DNA of 64,000 nt from Coriobacteriaceae bacterium (lineage in GTDB: Bacteria; Actinomycetota; Coriobacteriia; Coriobacteriales; Coriobacteriaceae). Shown piece by piece: positions 9,194-16,647 of the stretch; position 1 is the stretch's first letter, and each line of letters opens with the position of its first letter. Under the pieces are notes generated by a model. The model searched no databases. It had not been told where the DNA came from and saw nothing but the letters and a program-made list of their open reading frames with translations. The stretch lies in NCBI GenBank assembly GCA_025992855.1, contig DAJPGB010000001.1, forward strand, positions 930,001 to 994,000, written 5' to 3'. Both the position numbers and the translations under genes were made by a program.

Positions 9194-9667
9194 ATGAGTG
9201 TTGTTATGGCACGAATCGACAATCGCCTGCTTCACGGCATCATCGTGACGCAGTGGGCCCCGGTGTCGGGCGCGACCCGAGTCATGGTCATCGACGACAA
9301 GGTCGCCGGCGACGAGGTCCTGAAATCCACTATGAGGATGGCGCGCCCCGCGGGCATGGCCGTCTCGATCATCTCCGAGGAGACCGCGCTCAAGAACTTC
9401 GCGGCGGGCAAGTACGACCGCGAGAAGGTCTTCGTCATCGCCAAGGAGCCCGAGACGATCCTTCACCTGGCCGAGTCGGGCGTCGAGTTCCCGTCGCTGA
9501 TCGTCGGCGGCTCTCTTGTCAAGGAGGGCGGCGTCCAGCTCACCCAGCGCGCCTATGCCTCCGCCGAGAACGTCCAGAGCTACAAGGCGCTCATCGCCCG
9601 CGGCGTCAAGGTGACGGCACAGTTCGTGCCCGCCGACAAGCCCGTCTCCGTCGCCGACCTCATCTAA
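9194..9667 (+). CDS. PTS mannose/sorbose-family EIIB component
   Basis: Cytoplasmic phosphocarrier that takes phosphate from EIIA and hands it to the sugar as it crosses EIIC/EIID. 157 residues, normal for a free IIB. The phosphorylated histidine is the one in RIDNRLLHGI (His15), the hallmark of this family, followed by the GATRVMVIDD strand. The ATG at 9194 follows TAGGAGC. It opens a tight operon of B, C, D and A subunits with gaps of 2-26 bp and good ribosome sites, about 120 bp after the LevR-like regulator; the intervening stretch should carry the operon promoter. Confidence 0.95.
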   Translation: MSVVMARIDNRLLHGIIVTQWAPVSGATRVMVIDDKVAGDEVLKSTMRMARPAGMAVSIISEETALKNFAAGKYDREKVFVIAKEPETILHLAESGVEFPSLIVGGSLVKEGGVQLTQRAYASAENVQSYKALIARGVKVTAQFVPADKPVSVADLI

Positions 9668-9676
9668 GGAGGGATC

Positions 9677-10462
9677 ATGGTCAACTTCACTATCCTGCAA
9701 GTCGTCCTTTTGACCCTGCTGGCCTTCATCAAGCACGTGGACTACTACGGCATCCCGATGATCTTCGTCAACTATGCCGTCTTCTGGGGCCTTATCACCG
9801 GCGTCGTCATGGGCGACTGGCAGACCGGCCTCGTCATCGGCGGCACCATCCAGCTCATGCAGCTCGGCGTCGCGGGCTTCGGCGGCTCTTCGATCCCCGA
9901 CTACGGCACGATGGCCATCATCGCCACCGCCTACGGCGTGACCCTGGGCTCGGACACGGGCCTCGCCATCGGCCTGCCGGTCGGCATGCTCGGCATCCAG
10001 CTCGACGTCATCGTCAAGATCCTCAACGGCTTCGTCGTCGAGAAGTCCCAGAAGTTCTGCGACGAGGGCAAGTTCAAGCAGATGAACGCCATCCTGTGGG
10101 TCTGCCCCGCGCTCTTCGGTCTGTGCGCCGCCCTGCCCGTCTTTGTTTCCGTGACGCTCGGCCAGCCCGCCGTCAACTGGCTCCTCGAGGTCATGCCCCA
10201 GTGGTTCCTCTCCGGCCTCACCCTCGCCGGCAAGATGCTCCCGGCCGTCGGCATCGCCATGCTGCTTCGCTACATGCCCACCGCTAAGTACTTCCAGTAC
10301 CTGCTCGCCGGCTTCTTCCTCTCGGCCTTCCTGAACGTGCCCATCATCGGTGCCGCCATCGTCGGCGTTGCCCTCGCGATCGCGTTCTATCAGCGTGCCG
10401 AGAGGGACGCCGAGCTCGCCGCCCACGCTTCCGCAGACGCCTTCATCGGAGAGGATGAGTAA
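9677..10462 (+). CDS. PTS mannose/sorbose-family EIIC component
   Basis: Integral membrane channel subunit of the PTS. 261 residues with about seven to eight hydrophobic segments. The opening (LQVVLLTLLAFIKHVDYYGIP) and the motif IGGTIQLMQLGVAGFGGSSIPDYG are typical of the mannose-family IIC, where the IQLxxxG element helps bind sugar. It starts 9 bp after EIIB with an AAGGAGG site and ends 2 bp before EIID. Sugar specificity cannot be read from the sequence alone; the GH172 and fructokinase-like genes downstream point to a fructose-containing disaccharide. Confidence 0.94.
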   Translation: MVNFTILQVVLLTLLAFIKHVDYYGIPMIFVNYAVFWGLITGVVMGDWQTGLVIGGTIQLMQLGVAGFGGSSIPDYGTMAIIATAYGVTLGSDTGLAIGLPVGMLGIQLDVIVKILNGFVVEKSQKFCDEGKFKQMNAILWVCPALFGLCAALPVFVSVTLGQPAVNWLLEVMPQWFLSGLTLAGKMLPAVGIAMLLRYMPTAKYFQYLLAGFFLSAFLNVPIIGAAIVGVALAIAFYQRAERDAELAAHASADAFIGEDE

Positions 10463-10464
10463 CC

Positions 10465-11295
10465 ATGGAAAACGAGAACATCACCGCCGCCGAGGGCAAG
10501 CCCTCCGGCTATAAGGTCACCAAGAAGGACCTGCGCAACGCGAACTGGCGCTGGCTCATGAGCGTGTGCACCTTCAACTACCAGACCCAGCAGGGCGCCT
10601 CAGTCGCTTACGCCCTCTCGCCGGTCCTGAGGAAGATCTACACGAACGACGAGGACTATAAGCAAGCGCTCAACAACCACTTCCGCTACTACAACACCCA
10701 GCCTTGGCTCGCCGCCATCATCCTCGGCGCCTGCGTGGCCATGGAGGAACGCGACGGCCTAGCGGCGGCGGACGCCGTCCAAGACCTGAAGATCGGCACC
10801 ATGGGACCGCTCGCCGGCGTCGGCGACTCCCTGCTCATGACCATGATCCCGACCATCATGGGCTCCATCGCCGCCTACATGGCCATCGAGGGCAACCCCG
10901 TGGGAGCCGGCATCTGGTTCGCGCTCATCCTGGCCATCTTCTGGGTCCGCATGCACGCCCTCGAGTTCGGCTACAAGCAGGGCGTGAAGCTCGTCACCGA
11001 CTTCAGCGAGAAGCTTCCCAACCTCACTGCCGCCGCCTCCGTGCTCGGCCTCACCGTGGTCGGCTGCCTCATCGCCTCGGTCATCGGCGTCACCTGCCCG
11101 ATTAGATTCAGCTTCGGCGACGTCTCGATGGAGATTCAGCCGCTGCTCGACAAGATCCTGCCTGCCATGATCCCCGCCGCCATCACGGGAAGCGCGTATT
11201 ACCTTCTTACCAAGAAGAACGCGAGCATGACGGCCCTCATCCTCGTGGTGATCGTCCTCGCGATGGTCGCCTCCGCCGCCGGCATCCTTGCCTAG
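10465..11295 (+). CDS. PTS mannose/sorbose-family EIID component
   Basis: Second membrane subunit, unique to the mannose-family PTS. 276 residues. The N-terminal soluble part carries the typical WRWLMSVCTFNYQTQQGASVAYALSPVLRKIY region and FNTQPWLAAIILG-like segment (here YNTQPWLAAIILG), then the KIGTMGPLAGVGDSL motif before the hydrophobic C-terminal half. The start codon lies 2 bp after the EIIC stop, so the two are translationally coupled. Together with EIIC it forms the channel through which the sugar is taken up and phosphorylated. Confidence 0.94.
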   Translation: MENENITAAEGKPSGYKVTKKDLRNANWRWLMSVCTFNYQTQQGASVAYALSPVLRKIYTNDEDYKQALNNHFRYYNTQPWLAAIILGACVAMEERDGLAAADAVQDLKIGTMGPLAGVGDSLLMTMIPTIMGSIAAYMAIEGNPVGAGIWFALILAIFWVRMHALEFGYKQGVKLVTDFSEKLPNLTAAASVLGLTVVGCLIASVIGVTCPIRFSFGDVSMEIQPLLDKILPAMIPAAITGSAYYLLTKKNASMTALILVVIVLAMVASAAGILA

Positions 11296-11321
11296 CTTCG
11301 ACCCAAGAGATTGGTGAATCA

Positions 11322-11720
11322 ATGAGAAAGATAGTTGTGGCGAGCCATTCCCTTCTCGCCCAGGGCTTCAAGGACACCCTCGAGTTCCTTACGGGTAAGA
11401 GCGACGCCGTCAACGCCGTGTGCGCCTACGTGAACGACAACGGCGAGGGGCTCGACGCGGCGGTCGAGGCGGCTCTTTCGGGCACTGACGAGGTCGTCGT
11501 CCTCACCGACGCGCTCGGCGGCAGCGTGAACCAGCGCTTCTCCCGCTTCGCCTCCGACCGGATCCACGTGATCGCGGGTGTCAACCTCCCGCTCGCCATG
11601 ACGGTCGCGCTCGCGCGCCCCGACGAGAAACTCGACTTCGACGCCCTCGTCGACGAGGCGCGCCAGCAGATTGTCTACGTGAACGGTGCCAGTTCCGCCG
11701 AGTGCGAAGACGACGAATAG
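11322..11720 (+). CDS. PTS mannose-family EIIA component
   Basis: Cytoplasmic 132-residue phosphocarrier accepting phosphate from HPr. The active histidine is that in VVASHSLLAQGF (His9); the usual GHG is here ASHS, a small departure. The DEVVVLTDALGGSVNQRF segment and the later VIAGVNLPLAM match the EIIA-Man fold. The LevR-like regulator contains a similar domain, so EIIA/EIIB phosphorylation state probably feeds back on that regulator. Starts 26 bp after EIID; the next gene follows after 12 bp with an AGAGGAGG site, so cotranscription with the glycosidase is likely. Confidence 0.92.
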   Translation: MRKIVVASHSLLAQGFKDTLEFLTGKSDAVNAVCAYVNDNGEGLDAAVEAALSGTDEVVVLTDALGGSVNQRFSRFASDRIHVIAGVNLPLAMTVALARPDEKLDFDALVDEARQQIVYVNGASSAECEDDE

Positions 11721-11732
11721 AGGAGGTCGACG

Positions 11733-12857
11733 ATGAGAGAGTTCCTTAAGGACGTGTGGATGCACGGCGGTGAGGAAAGCCGCGCCATCACCCCCGAGAA
11801 CATCACGGGCGAGAAGGGCCGTGCCGCCATGTCGGCCAGCCACCTCGGCGTCGGCCGCAAGGGCTCGTGCTGCGTGCCCCTTGAGTCCGGCGAGACCATC
11901 ACGCTCGCGGACATCGAGGGCCCCGGCATCATCCGCCACATCTGGATGACCGTCCCCGACAAGACCGCCGCCGGCAGCTTCGTCATGCGCGACCTCGTGC
12001 TGCGCTTCTACTGGGACGACGAGGAGACCCCCTCGGTCGAGTGCCCTGTCGGCGACTTCTTCTGCAACGGCTTCGGTGAGCGCGCCATCGTCAACTCGAT
12101 GCCCATCTGCGTGAACCCGACGGGCGGCATGAACTGCTACTTCGAGATGCCTTTCAGGAAGCACGCCAAGGTCACGCTTACGAGCGAGCACCCCGGGTTC
12201 ATTAAGTACATCTTCTACACGTTCAACTACGCGCTCACCGACGTGCCGGACGACGCCATGTACTTCCACGCCCGTTTTAACCGCGAGCGCAGCACCCGCA
12301 GGGGCGTCGACTACACCGTGCTCGACGGCGTGCGCGGTAAGGGCTACTACGTCGGCACCTACATGGCCCTGTGCGCCCTGGAGCGCTATTGGTGGGGCGA
12401 GGGCGAGATGAAGTTCTTCCTCGACGGCGACGAGGAGTTCCCCACGGTCACCTCGACGGGAGCCGAGGACTACTTCGGCGGTGCCTGGGCCTTCCTCGAC
12501 AGGCCGCCCCACGCGCTGCCCGAGGCGCAGTGCTTCAACACGCTGTTCGCCGGCTACCCGTACCGCTCGACGCGCGACGCCACGCGCGACCGCTTCAGCG
12601 CGGGCAAGCCGAACCCGAACCCGATGCTCGCGACCAACGACGACGCGCTGCCCAGGCACGGCCTCTACAGGTGGCACCTTCCCGACCCGATCTCGTTCAA
12701 GGAGGACCTGCGCGTGACGTTCCAGGACCTCGGCAACGACGACATCAAGCTCTACGAGCGCGAGGACGACATCTCCACCGTCGCCTACTGGTACCAAAGC
12801 GAGCCGCACGCCGTGCTCGCCCCGTTTGCCGCAAGGCAGGACCGCGTGCCCAGGTAG
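11733..12857 (+). CDS. GH172 (DUF2961) glycoside hydrolase
   Basis: A 374-residue cytoplasmic protein without signal peptide. The DUF2961 signature TSTGAEDYFGGAW lies at 240-252, with Glu245 in the conserved position; upstream IEGPGIIRHIWMTV (61-74), CPVGDFFCNGFG and the NPTGGMNCYFEMPF block are also typical. Characterised GH172 enzymes are trimers or hexamers that act on alpha-fructofuranosides (difructose dianhydride I) or alpha-arabinofuranosides. Placement directly behind a PTS and before a fructokinase-like ROK enzyme suggests cleavage of an imported, probably phosphorylated, fructose disaccharide. The length matches single-domain members. Substrate is inferred from context only. Confidence 0.88.
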   Translation: MREFLKDVWMHGGEESRAITPENITGEKGRAAMSASHLGVGRKGSCCVPLESGETITLADIEGPGIIRHIWMTVPDKTAAGSFVMRDLVLRFYWDDEETPSVECPVGDFFCNGFGERAIVNSMPICVNPTGGMNCYFEMPFRKHAKVTLTSEHPGFIKYIFYTFNYALTDVPDDAMYFHARFNRERSTRRGVDYTVLDGVRGKGYYVGTYMALCALERYWWGEGEMKFFLDGDEEFPTVTSTGAEDYFGGAWAFLDRPPHALPEAQCFNTLFAGYPYRSTRDATRDRFSAGKPNPNPMLATNDDALPRHGLYRWHLPDPISFKEDLRVTFQDLGNDDIKLYEREDDISTVAYWYQSEPHAVLAPFAARQDRVPR

Positions 12858-12884
12858 GGTCGCCTCGAAACAAGCCAACGTTAT

Positions 12885-12923
12885 GGGCGCCCGCGGTTGA
12901 CCATGACTGCGGGCGTCCCTTTG
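12885..12923 (+). terminator. Intra-operon hairpin before the ROK gene
   Basis: GGGCGCCCGC pairs with GCGGGCGTCCC (one bulge) around a 14-nt loop, then CTTTGT. It lies between the glycosidase and the kinase-like gene and could lower expression of the latter relative to the PTS genes. The T-run is weak, so read-through is likely. Confidence 0.6.
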
Positions 12924-12936
12924 TAAGGAGGATCAC

Positions 12937-13821
12937 ATGAGCGAAAAGCAAATGAGGCTCGGCGCCCTCGAGGCCGGCGGGACCAAGATGGTCTGTGCCG
13001 TGGTGTCCGGCGACGGCGAGGTCCTCGACCGTATGGAGACCCCGACGCTTACGCCCGCCGAGACCGTCCCGCAAATGGTCGAGTGGTTCACCGCCCGCGA
13101 TGTGGACGCGTTGGGCATCGGCGCCTTCGGCCCGACCTGCGTCGACCCCAACGATGAGCGCTACGGCTCCATCCTCCAGACGCCCAAGCTCGCGTGGCGA
13201 GGCTATGGTCTTCGCGCCGCGTTCGCCGACGCCCTCGGGATTCCGGTGGCCTACGACACGGACGTGAACGTTGCCTGCCTCGGCGAAGTGGTCTTCGGCT
13301 GCTGCAAGGGGCTCGAGGACGCCGTCTACGTGACCATCGGCACCGGCGTGGGCGCGGGCGTCATGTGCGCGGGCAGGCTCCTTCACGGCATGCTGCACCC
13401 CGAGGCCGGCCACATGCTGGTAAGGATTCGTCCCACCGAGGAGGGACGCTGCGTCTGCCCGAGTCACGCGAGCTGTCTCGAGGGCCTCGCCTCCGGCCCC
13501 GCCATCGCCGCACGCTGGGGAAAGCCCGCGGCCGAGCTCGCGGACAACGCTGAGGTGTGGGCGCTCGAGGGGGATTATCTGGGGCAGATGTGCGCGAACC
13601 TCGTGCTCATGTACTCGCCTCGCCGCATCGTCCTCGGCGGCGGCGTGATGCACCAGGAGCAGCTCTACGGCATCGTCCGCAAGAAGACCCTCGAATATCT
13701 GGGTGGCTACATCCAGACCGCCGAGCTTAAGGACATAGAGAGCTACATCTGCGCCCCGGGCTGCGGTGGCGACCAAGGAATCCTCGGCGCGGCCGAGCTG
13801 GCAAGAAGGGCGCTCGCGTAA
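12937..13821 (+). CDS. ROK-family sugar kinase, fructokinase-like
   Basis: A 294-residue sugar kinase of the ROK family. The N-terminal phosphate loop LGALEAGGTKMVCAV is the form found in ScrK/GmuE-type fructokinases. The catalytic region reads DTDVNVACLGE with the usual basic Asp, followed by YVTIGTGVGAGVM and HPEAGHML. A zinc-binding CxCPSHxxCLEG element (CVCPSHASCLEG) is intact, and the GGGVM nucleotide motif comes near the end. It would phosphorylate the free hexose released by the glycosidase, letting it enter glycolysis. Starts at ATG 12937 after AAGGAGG. A strong terminator follows, closing the locus. Confidence 0.9.
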   Translation: MSEKQMRLGALEAGGTKMVCAVVSGDGEVLDRMETPTLTPAETVPQMVEWFTARDVDALGIGAFGPTCVDPNDERYGSILQTPKLAWRGYGLRAAFADALGIPVAYDTDVNVACLGEVVFGCCKGLEDAVYVTIGTGVGAGVMCAGRLLHGMLHPEAGHMLVRIRPTEEGRCVCPSHASCLEGLASGPAIAARWGKPAAELADNAEVWALEGDYLGQMCANLVLMYSPRRIVLGGGVMHQEQLYGIVRKKTLEYLGGYIQTAELKDIESYICAPGCGGDQGILGAAELARRALA

Positions 13822-13853
13822 CTTGCGCTCTCTCCGCCATACAACGCGTTAAG

Positions 13854-13908
13854 AAAAGACGAGCGCTTCTTGCCAATTGAGCGGCAAGAAGCGCTCGTCT
13901 TTTGCATT
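13854..13908. terminator. Strong bidirectional terminator
   Basis: A perfect 21-bp stem (left 13854-13874, right 13883-13903) with an 8-nt loop. The stem begins with AAAA and ends with TTTT and is followed by GCATTTTTG, so it can stop both the PTS operon and the convergent methyltransferase gene. It also marks the left border of the accessory island. Confidence 0.93.
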
Positions 13909-13916
13909 TTTGTCTC

Positions 13917-14747
13917 TCAAAATCTTATTTTCACGATTTGCATTTTCATCCCGTTGTCACCGACCCTTGCGAGAAACCGGAAAAAGCCGCTGACAGAAGG
14001 GTCTCTCAAATCGTTATAACCCAGCATATAGCCGCGACTTGTGACCTGCAGACGGCTGTCCCACGTGCCGATTTCCTTGGCGGCATCCGAAACCGCAAAA
14101 TATGCCCCCACATCCTTGATTTTTGCAGTCTTAAGCCATGTTTTTGCGATCATCTTTACTGCTGTCCGATTGGCAGCATCAAAGACCAGCACACCGCCGG
14201 GGAAAGCGTCCGCCATCTCCCGCACCAGTTCCCGGACCTGCTGGGTCAGAAAGTAATAGAACACCCCGGAGGCAAAGAACACCGCCCCGCCGGAGGCATC
14301 GATTTTGCTAAACCATGTGGTGTCTTTCAGGTCGCAGGGGATATTTTGTTCTCGATCCCCGGCGGGCAGTAGCTGCTGCCGCAAGGCAATCACATCCGGG
14401 AAGTCCAGATTGTAAATCTTGCATCTACCGTTGTCGCAGGTTCTGCCGGTGTTGTCCAGTCCGCAGCCCAGATTGACCACCGCCGCATTGGGGTGGCCTT
14501 TCAGGTAATCCTGTACCTCGAAAGCAAGATCACCCTGCCGCATGGCCACCTCCAGCGCACCAAAACGCTGCATCAGGCTGTGGGAGCTTTTCGCTGCCTC
14601 TGAAAAGTCGTAGTCGATTTGGTCGAGCAGACGAACCGCTGTTTCATCCCTATAAAGGTTCGGGTACAGCTCCGTACACAGCTTCCGGGAATACAGCGGG
14701 AGGATCAGCGTCTCCTGAACGGTGTTTTTCTCAATTTTACATTTCAT
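13917..14747 (-). CDS. SAM-dependent methyltransferase, leucine carboxyl methyltransferase (LCM/Ppm1) type
   Basis: A 276-residue cytosolic methyltransferase. The SAM-binding glycine motif is VVNLGCGLDNTGR, with the acidic residue at the end of the next strand in YNLDFPDVIALR; this spacing, and the FASGVFYYFL and GGVLVFDAANR segments, match the LCM/TcmP-like family. Last gene of a three-methyltransferase operon read leftwards. Base composition is visibly lower in GC, with many AT-ending codons, unlike the flanking PTS and topoisomerase genes, so recent transfer (probably from Firmicutes) is likely. The acceptor is unknown. Start chosen from GAGGAAGGAACCT before ATG at 14747. Confidence 0.82.
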   Translation of the reverse strand: MKCKIEKNTVQETLILPLYSRKLCTELYPNLYRDETAVRLLDQIDYDFSEAAKSSHSLMQRFGALEVAMRQGDLAFEVQDYLKGHPNAAVVNLGCGLDNTGRTCDNGRCKIYNLDFPDVIALRQQLLPAGDREQNIPCDLKDTTWFSKIDASGGAVFFASGVFYYFLTQQVRELVREMADAFPGGVLVFDAANRTAVKMIAKTWLKTAKIKDVGAYFAVSDAAKEIGTWDSRLQVTSRGYMLGYNDLRDPSVSGFFRFLARVGDNGMKMQIVKIRF

Positions 14748-14758
14748 AGGTTCCTTCC

Positions 14759-14824
14759 TCAGTGAATAAAAACTGTCATAATTGCCACCAGAACAGCCGC
14801 TATGACCGTCATGCCTATCGCCAT
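14759..14824 (-). CDS. Possible 21-residue hydrophobic peptide or remnant
   Basis: Between the second and third methyltransferase genes one frame reads MAIGMTVIAAVLVAIMTVFIH and stops 11 bp before the next start codon. The frame stays open upstream into the preceding gene and is hydrophobic there too (DIFASILHMAIG). No ribosome site precedes the ATG at 14824. It may be a membrane peptide, but a leftover from a deleted membrane-protein gene is just as likely. Confidence 0.2.
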   Translation of the reverse strand: MAIGMTVIAAVLVAIMTVFIH

Positions 14825-14862
14825 GTGCAGGATGGATGCAAAAATATCCGTGCTTGATGCCC

Positions 14863-15468
14863 TTACTTCCGCGCCGTGACGCAGAGCCACTTTTTCTTTT
14901 TGTGTATCTGCACCTCGTGAAAACCCGCCTGCTCCAGACATGCCTTTAATTCAATGTCCTTGTAGATGGTCATGCCGCCGATGATCTGCGTCCACCTCTC
15001 GTCCTTGTCCGTGTCGCCATTGCTCTCGTTGCAGATAAGAATTGTCCCGCCCGGCTTCAGCACCCGCCAGACCTCACGGAAGCATCGGGGCAAATCAGGC
15101 CAAAAATAGACGGTCTCAAAGGCCGTGGCAGCATCGAAGTAGCTATCCTCAAACACCATATCCGCCACACTGCCTTGCAGAACGGCGCAACGCCCCTCCT
15201 GAATTGCAACTCGGTTGAGCTTTCTAGCCTTTTCCACGCTGACGGGCGAATAGTCGATGCCCTTGACGACGCCATGCGGGCATTTTTCCAGCAGCCGTTT
15301 TATGTTCGCCCCGCCGCCGCAGCCGCAATCCAGCACCTTGGCGTTTGGCGCAAGTCGTAGAAATCGAAGTCCCCACCGCGCCACAGGGCCGTGGCCCAGA
15401 TTCATCATTGCAACCATAAGTTTTCCGCCGAGGCCCACGGGCTTGCGGGTGTTTTCAAAGAACGACAT
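14863..15468 (-). CDS. Class I SAM-dependent methyltransferase (type 11 domain)
   Basis: A 201-residue methyltransferase. The SAM motif VLDCGCGGGANIKRL is followed by GIDYSPVSVEKA, then the AAFETVYFWPD-like motif IV (TAFETVYFWPDL) and LKPGGTILICNE, the standard order of the type 11 domain. The N-terminal GLGGKLMVAMMNLGHGPVARWGL is shared by a group of clostridial methyltransferases found in iron-uptake or antibiotic cassettes; that link is from memory. Start at ATG 15468 with GGAGG overlaps the end of the upstream gene by 14 bp, so the two are coupled. Low GC like its neighbours. Substrate unknown. Confidence 0.85.
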   Translation of the reverse strand: MSFFENTRKPVGLGGKLMVAMMNLGHGPVARWGLRFLRLAPNAKVLDCGCGGGANIKRLLEKCPHGVVKGIDYSPVSVEKARKLNRVAIQEGRCAVLQGSVADMVFEDSYFDAATAFETVYFWPDLPRCFREVWRVLKPGGTILICNESNGDTDKDERWTQIIGGMTIYKDIELKACLEQAGFHEVQIHKKKKWLCVTARK

Positions 15469-16084
15469 CTGGCCCCTCCAATTTCGTGCATTCCGCATAG
15501 GTCAACGGGAACGAGGCCTTCAGCACCGCGCTTTTCTGCACCGACCAGCCGTTTTGACGCAGGAAACACAGGTATTCCTCGCTTGTCCATCTGCTATGGA
15601 GGGGGAATCCCGCCATACTCATGAAAAAGGCTTTTGCCTTGCCGGGAACCGAGTTCCCCGCGTGGGTGAAGGTTGGCGCGATGAGCACGCCGTCGTCCTT
15701 CAGCACCCGCCTGATTTCTTGCAGGGCCTTTTCCGGATGCGGCACTATGTGAAGCGCGTTGGACGCGACCACCACTTCGAAGGACTTCTGTGCATAGGGC
15801 AGGCAGAACATATCTTGTACGGAAAAGTGTAACTTTGCGGATTGATTGTCCCGCTTTGCTTCAAGGATCATCTTTGCAGAAGCGTCCGTAGCCTCGATGT
15901 GCGCCGCCGCATTCACGATGTTCTTTGCGATAAGCCCCGTGCCGGTGGCAACCTCCAGTACGGTTTTTGCTTTCACCACCGGCCGGATCAGCCCATACAT
16001 CTTCTCATACGCCGCCCGGTCGTTTCGCATGAAACGGTCGTACCGACCAGCATTCTTGTCCCAGAAGCCCTTGCGTTCGTGCAT
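15455..16084 (-). CDS. Class I SAM-dependent methyltransferase, first of three
   Basis: A 209-residue methyltransferase opening the operon. The SAM site reads VLEVATGTGLIAKNI, followed by EATDASAKMI, ASNALHIVPHPEKAL and VLKDDGVLIAPTF, a UbiE/type 11 pattern. The N-terminal HERKGFWDKNAGRYDRFM is typical of clostridial members. ATG at 16084 was preferred over an upstream TTG; its ribosome site (GGGGGCG) is imperfect. The promoter region contains an iron-box-like inverted repeat. Three adjacent methyltransferases from different subfamilies suggest successive modification of one small molecule, or a fragment of a larger cluster. Confidence 0.85.
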   Translation of the reverse strand: MHERKGFWDKNAGRYDRFMRNDRAAYEKMYGLIRPVVKAKTVLEVATGTGLIAKNIVNAAAHIEATDASAKMILEAKRDNQSAKLHFSVQDMFCLPYAQKSFEVVVASNALHIVPHPEKALQEIRRVLKDDGVLIAPTFTHAGNSVPGKAKAFFMSMAGFPLHSRWTSEEYLCFLRQNGWSVQKSAVLKASFPLTYAECTKLEGPDVVL

Positions 16085-16104
16085 GGCTATCGCCCCCAAA
16101 CAGT

Positions 16105-16160
16105 TAGAGCCATCTAACTATAACACACGAATCATGCAGTAAGTTAAGGCTAACCTTATT
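16105..16160 (-). promoter_or_regulatory. Promoter with DtxR/IdeR-like operator for the methyltransferase operon
   Basis: Reading leftwards, TATAGT (a -10 box, about 16117-16122) lies about 35 bp before the first gene. Upstream of it sits TAAGG-CTAA-CCTTA (16145-16158), an inverted repeat resembling the DtxR/IdeR consensus TTAGGTTAGSCTAACCTAA at the core. The operator would overlap or lie just upstream of the -35 region. Control by iron or manganese is therefore possible but is inferred from resemblance. Confidence 0.5.
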
Positions 16161-16454
16161 TTCTTGGCTAAGACGCATCTCTTCGGTTTTCGCTTATAAC
16201 GGCGCGAGTCAGATACTAGGCTGGAGCTGAAGAAGGAGCTTGGCGGACAGGTAGGTCGATACCGGTTCCCGGAACGGTGATCCAGCCAATTACACCAGGG
16301 CTCTAGTCATTGAGTGGGAATAGAAAATTCCTTAGTTATGGGGGTATAAATTTGATTTCCTTCAGGATAAACCCCATGACTATATGAATTGACCTGCTGA
16401 CTCCAATGAAGATTGGAGGGTAACGGCCAGGGGCGACGGCCCAGCGAGTGTTAT
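16161..16454. other. Non-coding stretch of the accessory island
   Basis: No convincing gene. A 22-codon fragment ending in GGQVGRYRFPER and stop (around 16202-16280) has the composition of real protein but no start. Short hairpins are present, for example CTCCAAT-GAAG-ATTGGAG at 16401-16418. The composition is lower in GC than the core genes. It probably contains the scar between two insertions and the promoter of the RNA that precedes the toxin gene. Confidence 0.4.
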
Positions 16455-16622
16455 TTTGCGAGCTAGGCGCATCGAAAGCAACCTTTCGTGGTATAAACTA
16501 CTTGCCGGAAGCCGCGGCTTTCAGAGTACGGCTTACGTGTACGTTTAACCTCCGTGGGCGACGGGGTGCCGCAAGGCGTAGAATATCGCCCACCTGTAGG
16601 GGCCTGCAGCGATGCGGGCCCC
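16455..16622 (+). ncRNA. Candidate type III antitoxin RNA leader
   Basis: Upstream of the TenpN-like toxin gene lies a strongly structured stretch: CGAAAG-CAAC-CTTTCG (16473-16488), the palindrome AAGCCGCGGCTT (16509-16520), GGGCGA pairing with TCGCCC, and a GC-rich hairpin GGGGCCTGC/GCGGGCCCC (16599-16622) immediately before the toxin. Type III systems have this plan: an RNA antitoxin made of repeats, an attenuating hairpin, then the toxin gene. Clear tandem repeats are not visible by eye, which is the weak point. Confidence 0.4.
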
Positions 16623-16647
16623 GCTTCGTATGAAGGGGGCGCAACCG

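Noticed and set aside
8729..10426. 565-codon minus-strand frame under the regulator and PTS genes
   Set aside because: Antisense shadow of the EIIB and EIIC genes; translation is rich in Asp, Gly, His and Arg with no fold pattern.
13917..16084. Methyltransferase trio as an antibiotic-resistance rRNA methylase operon
   Set aside because: None has the Erm, RlmA or ArmA signature motifs. The families point to small-molecule or carboxyl methylation instead.
16202..16280. Short fragment ending GGQVGRYRFPER
   Set aside because: About 22 codons with a stop upstream and no start; perhaps the tail of a lost gene, too short to assign.
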